Position numbers and translations under genes: made by a program. From Bombus terrestris (taxonomy: Eukaryota > Arthropoda > Insecta > Hymenoptera > Apidae), in assembly GCF_910591885.1 (NCBI RefSeq), contig NC_063273.1, positions 7,068,001-7,132,000 on the forward strand: 64,000 nucleotides of DNA, given 5' to 3'. The first letter of the stretch is position 1, and every line of letters begins with the position of its first letter. The notes under the pieces were generated by a model. The model had not been told where the DNA came from. It did not search any database and was given only the letters and a program-made list of their open reading frames with translations. Of the stretch, positions 60,471-64,000 are shown piece after piece.

Positions 60471-63400
60471 TATTAATACCGTATGCTTTGTATCTCGGGA
60501 TTGTTAGCCGAACATTAAATTAAGGAAATACACCGGACGATGCATCCAAGCGAGAATTATGGGCTTTTTTCCCGCGAGTAGCGAACGATTCGAAAGTGGA
60601 GGCGGAAAGGAAAGTTTAACGTTATATCGGTCAGATAATCTCCGTTGGAATGCGCGCTTTCAGCGGTTAACCTGCGATAGTTGAAAATTGTTTGAATAAC
60701 CGTGATTTAAATTCGCGTTATTATATTTTAAACACTCCGCGGTGAAATTTTTACTCTACGCGGCAGCAATATCGTGTCGAATTCGGGGGCATTCTTATTA
60801 GCCGTGAAACGATCGACGTGATATAAAATTGCATCTCGATGTTAAATGAACTAACTACCGCAAATATACCGCTATTCGAATGAAGATTAATCCAAAGCTT
60901 GCGGATAAATCACAGCGCGCGTAATTCTGCTTTTTGCGCTTTTTGTTATTTTTATTCGGTAGCGAATAAAATTGTAACTCGTCTCTGTAATTGGCGGTCA
61001 GTGAAATTCGCTCGCTTCCACCATTTCGCTGAATTTTTCCTTCGATCGATGGAAGAGCATTCGAGAGGCAGAAGCGAGGATAATAGCTCGGAAATTCCAA
61101 TTCGACGTAACACTTGTACGAAAACTTTCGTCATAAATTGCAACATAAGCGCGGAGGATTCGACAAGAAGCGGGAAATCTGAACTAATATCGAAACGACG
61201 GGACAGGCGTTACATTCAAAATGGCCGTGCAGGAAAAATGAACCGGAAAAATGGATTGATGGACGACTATGAACAAGATAGACAGGTAGCACATACGCTA
61301 TGAGGAAATAAAAGGAGCAGCGGCTCGCTTCCTAACGTAATACATTTCGCGGACGACGAAGGTAATAACATTGATTTATTATATTTTCCAGAAACGGGAA
61401 AAAGAAAACGTGGAGGGAACAGATCTACGAAACGGAATACAGAGATTCTACGACGAGGATTGGATTTAAAATTAATAAAAAAATAAGTATCTTCTTTTGT
61501 TTTCCCCAGTCGAAATACAATTGAACGTGTTGTTCGATACATCAGCAACGATAGATCAGCAGTTAAGATGGTTGCACGTTGCTTCGTCCTCAAGGGACCA
61601 TCTCGAGTTTTCTCGATAGATTCTTTATAACTTTGTTTTCGTGACATAAATGCTTGGATTGTGTTGGTGCGAGTAATAACAGTGATAAAAAGATAGAACG
61701 TAGAACGGAAAGGTATATAAAATTTCATTTGTTTATTTCAGGAAATAAATGACAGAAATCTATATTTGGAAATAGATTTATTATCTGATCAATAATCTGT
61801 GGATTGACAGTTACGGGAAAATATCGGGCATACCATTCGATTTACACGATCCAAACTATTCCAAACAGAAGTTCACGCGGTTGAATGGTATCAATTCACA
61901 GCTGTGCGCAACTGTAAAGGATAGTCAATTAATTCTATCGTACTGAGGCAGACACTCTTTTAATAGCTTTATAATCAAAACGATAAATGTCGCATTTTCA
62001 CCGCGCGTCACGTAAAGAGACTTTATTGGAATTCGTCGAATTCCCATTGCCCAACCGTTATCGCGACCGCGATAGTTACCGGCGTTCCTGTTAAACCTTC
62101 GACATTGTTTTGCCGTCCGCACAATTCATTCTCGCGTTTCTCCAATTAACAGGCATCAAACGGTTTCTTTCTGAATCGAATAGAAATTATTTCCACGTAT
62201 TCCAAATTTAGCATGTGGATAAAAATTCTTCCCGATAATAGGAATGCGATCGACAATACGATATGTAATTAGTAATTAGCAGCATTGTAAACGTGTCATT
62301 TTACGACTCGCCAGAGTAGTATGTGTATATGCATACGAGTTCATTTCTACGTTCAGTGCATTACCGCAGAGCAGCCACTAAACGAGAATCATCTACCAAT
62401 TGTCACTGTGATTGCTATTATTGCATAAAGTCAAGTAAATGGTAAACGTGTTCTATATTACGTTATTTGATTAAATTGTTTCGCGATACGATTTAATTAA
62501 TGCATCTATTATCGATGTATCATTGACGGTCAGCGGTCTTTTGGCTTCCTAATTGGCCGATTACGTGAAAGCGTACAGGAAGTATTCAAAAGTATCGAGA
62601 TACTTGTGGAAAAATAGAATGAAGCTGAAGAATCATTAGTATGTAAATTATAAAGTACCCGTATATTCAATATTATAACAATATCCACATCAATCTGTTG
62701 TTCATATCCAGCGCGTCTTTCTACCGTTATTTTAATTAATTTTAATATTCATGTTATTATTGTACCTATTTGTAGTAACTCGATTCCATATGCATATGCT
62801 ATAAAATGATTTTACAATTAAAATTTGAATTTTGGGTAGAATGCCAACCAAACCGTGAATACTGCATTTACGATTAACACCAATATATATTACGACCAAT
62901 TATTATACCTTTTGTTTTTAACTTTATTATGTTACTATGTGGCGCTTATAAATAATTTTAACAAATTTTTATTCAAATCATCGTATCTTAATTTTGCGTA
63001 AACACAACATCCTGATCGATTTAATCGTTTCGTTAATAATCATCAGATCTTCTCCCAAATCTCATAAACAGAAGTGTGCCTCTCCGTCTGTCTAAGTGTC
63101 GACTAATACCACTTGCTGGTTAAGCGCAGCTAAGATTCTCACCTGAAACAAGTTTATTCTCAAGCGACCAAAGTTACCGTACGATGATGCTCTTAGGAAA
63201 TTTCTGCCAGCCTTTGCCGTGCCATAAACAAACCGTTCAACGTATGTATACGTAAAAAAGTTACGCGCTCTACCCGGTTTGCAAAGGAAGCGACAAAAAA
63301 GCGCTAACGACTGACCATTATCGCTGGTTCACCGACCATCTAGATAGCCATGTAGTTGAAGTAATTTTGCGTAAAGCATGCATAAATAAAAGCGTGAAAA
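60471..63400. other. Upstream flank of the signal-peptide gene, no gene recognised
   Basis: Holds two palindromes near 62.05 kb and AT-rich sequence from 62.4 to 63.0 kb. Frames at 60899-61303 (plus, 134 codons) and 61267-61728 (minus, 153 codons) show no domain. Confidence 0.45.
62028..62074. other. Two adjacent short palindromes
   Basis: GGAATTCG-T-CGAATTCC (62028-62044, 8-bp arms) is followed 14 bases later by TATCGCG-AC-CGCGATA (62059-62074, 7-bp arms). Both are perfect. They lie about 2 kb upstream of the signal-peptide exon. They could be dimeric transcription-factor sites. Confidence 0.7.
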
Positions 63401-64000
63401 TGTGGTCAAACGTGGTCAAACGTGGTCAAACGTGGTCAAACGGTAGGGATATATGGTTATCGGGGGTACACACAAACGGGGTCCGAGTTACGGAGGTATT
63501 TAGGTTGAAACAGGTCGAAGAAGGGGATTGGACGAAACTAATTATACTTACATCAGCACACACAGCGTGTGTTAAACGAGGTGGCCAGGATAGGACGAAG
63601 TTACTTCGCTGCTACGTAACTTCTCCTATCGCGGCGGCACCGTTACCTACAACTTCCGGCTTATTCCGACCCTATGTCTGGACGATCCGACCAACTTTCG
63701 GAACGTGTTCCCCGTTACGCCAGGGACGAATATTTCCGTTCTCGACATAAGACTGGGAAAGCAAACGACGCGTACCCATAGCTTCGGCGTTCCTCTTATT
63801 CGCATTTATCTTAGGCCTTTTTTCTAAAAGGGAGGACTAACGGGGGAGACAAAAGCAGAGGACATCGTACTATGGAATTAAACTCGTTTATCCTCCGGTT
63901 GAAACCGACTCATCAGGATTTAATATTTCTCTCTCCTTTATTTCTAGCGTCCGAGAATAATAGCATCGGGGAAGGAAGAAAGGGAAAAATGAAAGAGAGA
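63401..64000 (+). mobile_element. Possible long terminal repeat (LTR) of a retrotransposon, truncated by the window end
   Basis: This block differs from its left flank: it is GC- and CpG-rich and begins TGTGGTCAAAC with four 10-bp iterations. A second candidate 5' end is TGTGTTAAACGAGG at about 63,566. It holds polypurine stretches (AAAAGGGAGGAC, GGGGGAGACAAAAGC) and a self-complementary CCGGTTGAAACCG hairpin. A frame of 127 codons (63367-63750) crosses it but has no domain. LTR identity is an inference from texture; the other LTR, primer-binding site and pol lie outside if they exist. Confidence 0.3.
63402..63441. repeat. 10-bp tandem repeat, four perfect copies
   Basis: GTGGTCAAAC occurs four times without a gap or mismatch. 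It sits at the left edge of the LTR-like region that runs to the end of the window. Confidence 0.95.

Noticed and set aside
63367..63750. 127-codon frame at the right end
   Set aside because: It runs through a 10-bp tandem repeat and LTR-like sequence, and has no domain.

Overview
This window looks like nuclear DNA of an insect, most likely a hymenopteran and possibly a bee. It is moderately AT-rich, unusually rich in CpG, and carries many short CT/GA microsatellites. Transposon remnants are sparse and decayed (mariner, Tc1-like, a non-LTR element, a TTAA-target MITE). There are no operons, no bacterial-type ribosome binding sites and no long intact reading frames. The species call is an inference from composition and repeat style.

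The only protein-coding segment I can defend is one small exon on the minus strand at about 59.97-60.03 kb. It has an ATG in a good initiation context, encodes a classical signal peptide, and ends at a perfect GTAAGT splice donor in phase 1. Everything leftwards from 59,965 down to base 1 would then be the first intron of this gene, at least 60 kb with no recognisable second exon. The sequence from about 60.03 to 60.5 kb would be its 5' untranslated and promoter region, and 60.5-64 kb its upstream flank.

Layout: 1-9.5 kb is intron-like sequence with a mariner-TIR-like site near 6.81 kb. A clean 13-bp minisatellite lies at 9.54-9.69 kb, followed by a local direct repeat (9.98/10.37 kb). The right part of a dispersed repeat family lies at 11.67 kb, its longest copy at 14.40 kb and a third copy at 47.91 kb. 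A CT-rich, homeodomain-site-rich block sits at 15.14-15.34 kb. The 17.3-19.7 kb segment is a small transposon graveyard: a frameshifted mariner transposase N-terminus, the 3' end of a LINE and a Tc1-like terminus. A second repeat family has copies at 23.65 and 43.26 kb. A 596-bp MITE with TTAA target and internal 42-bp repeats lies at 25.05-25.65 kb. Diverged tandem repeats occur at 37.66-38.01 kb and, as two separate two-copy duplications of about 206 bp, at 57.9-59.2 kb. The last 600 bp (63.4-64.0 kb) resemble the start of an LTR, with 10-bp iterations at its edge.

No tRNA, rRNA, CRISPR array or defence-type gene cassette was seen. The many open frames of 60-180 codons overlap each other on both strands, lack recognisable domains, and are treated as chance.
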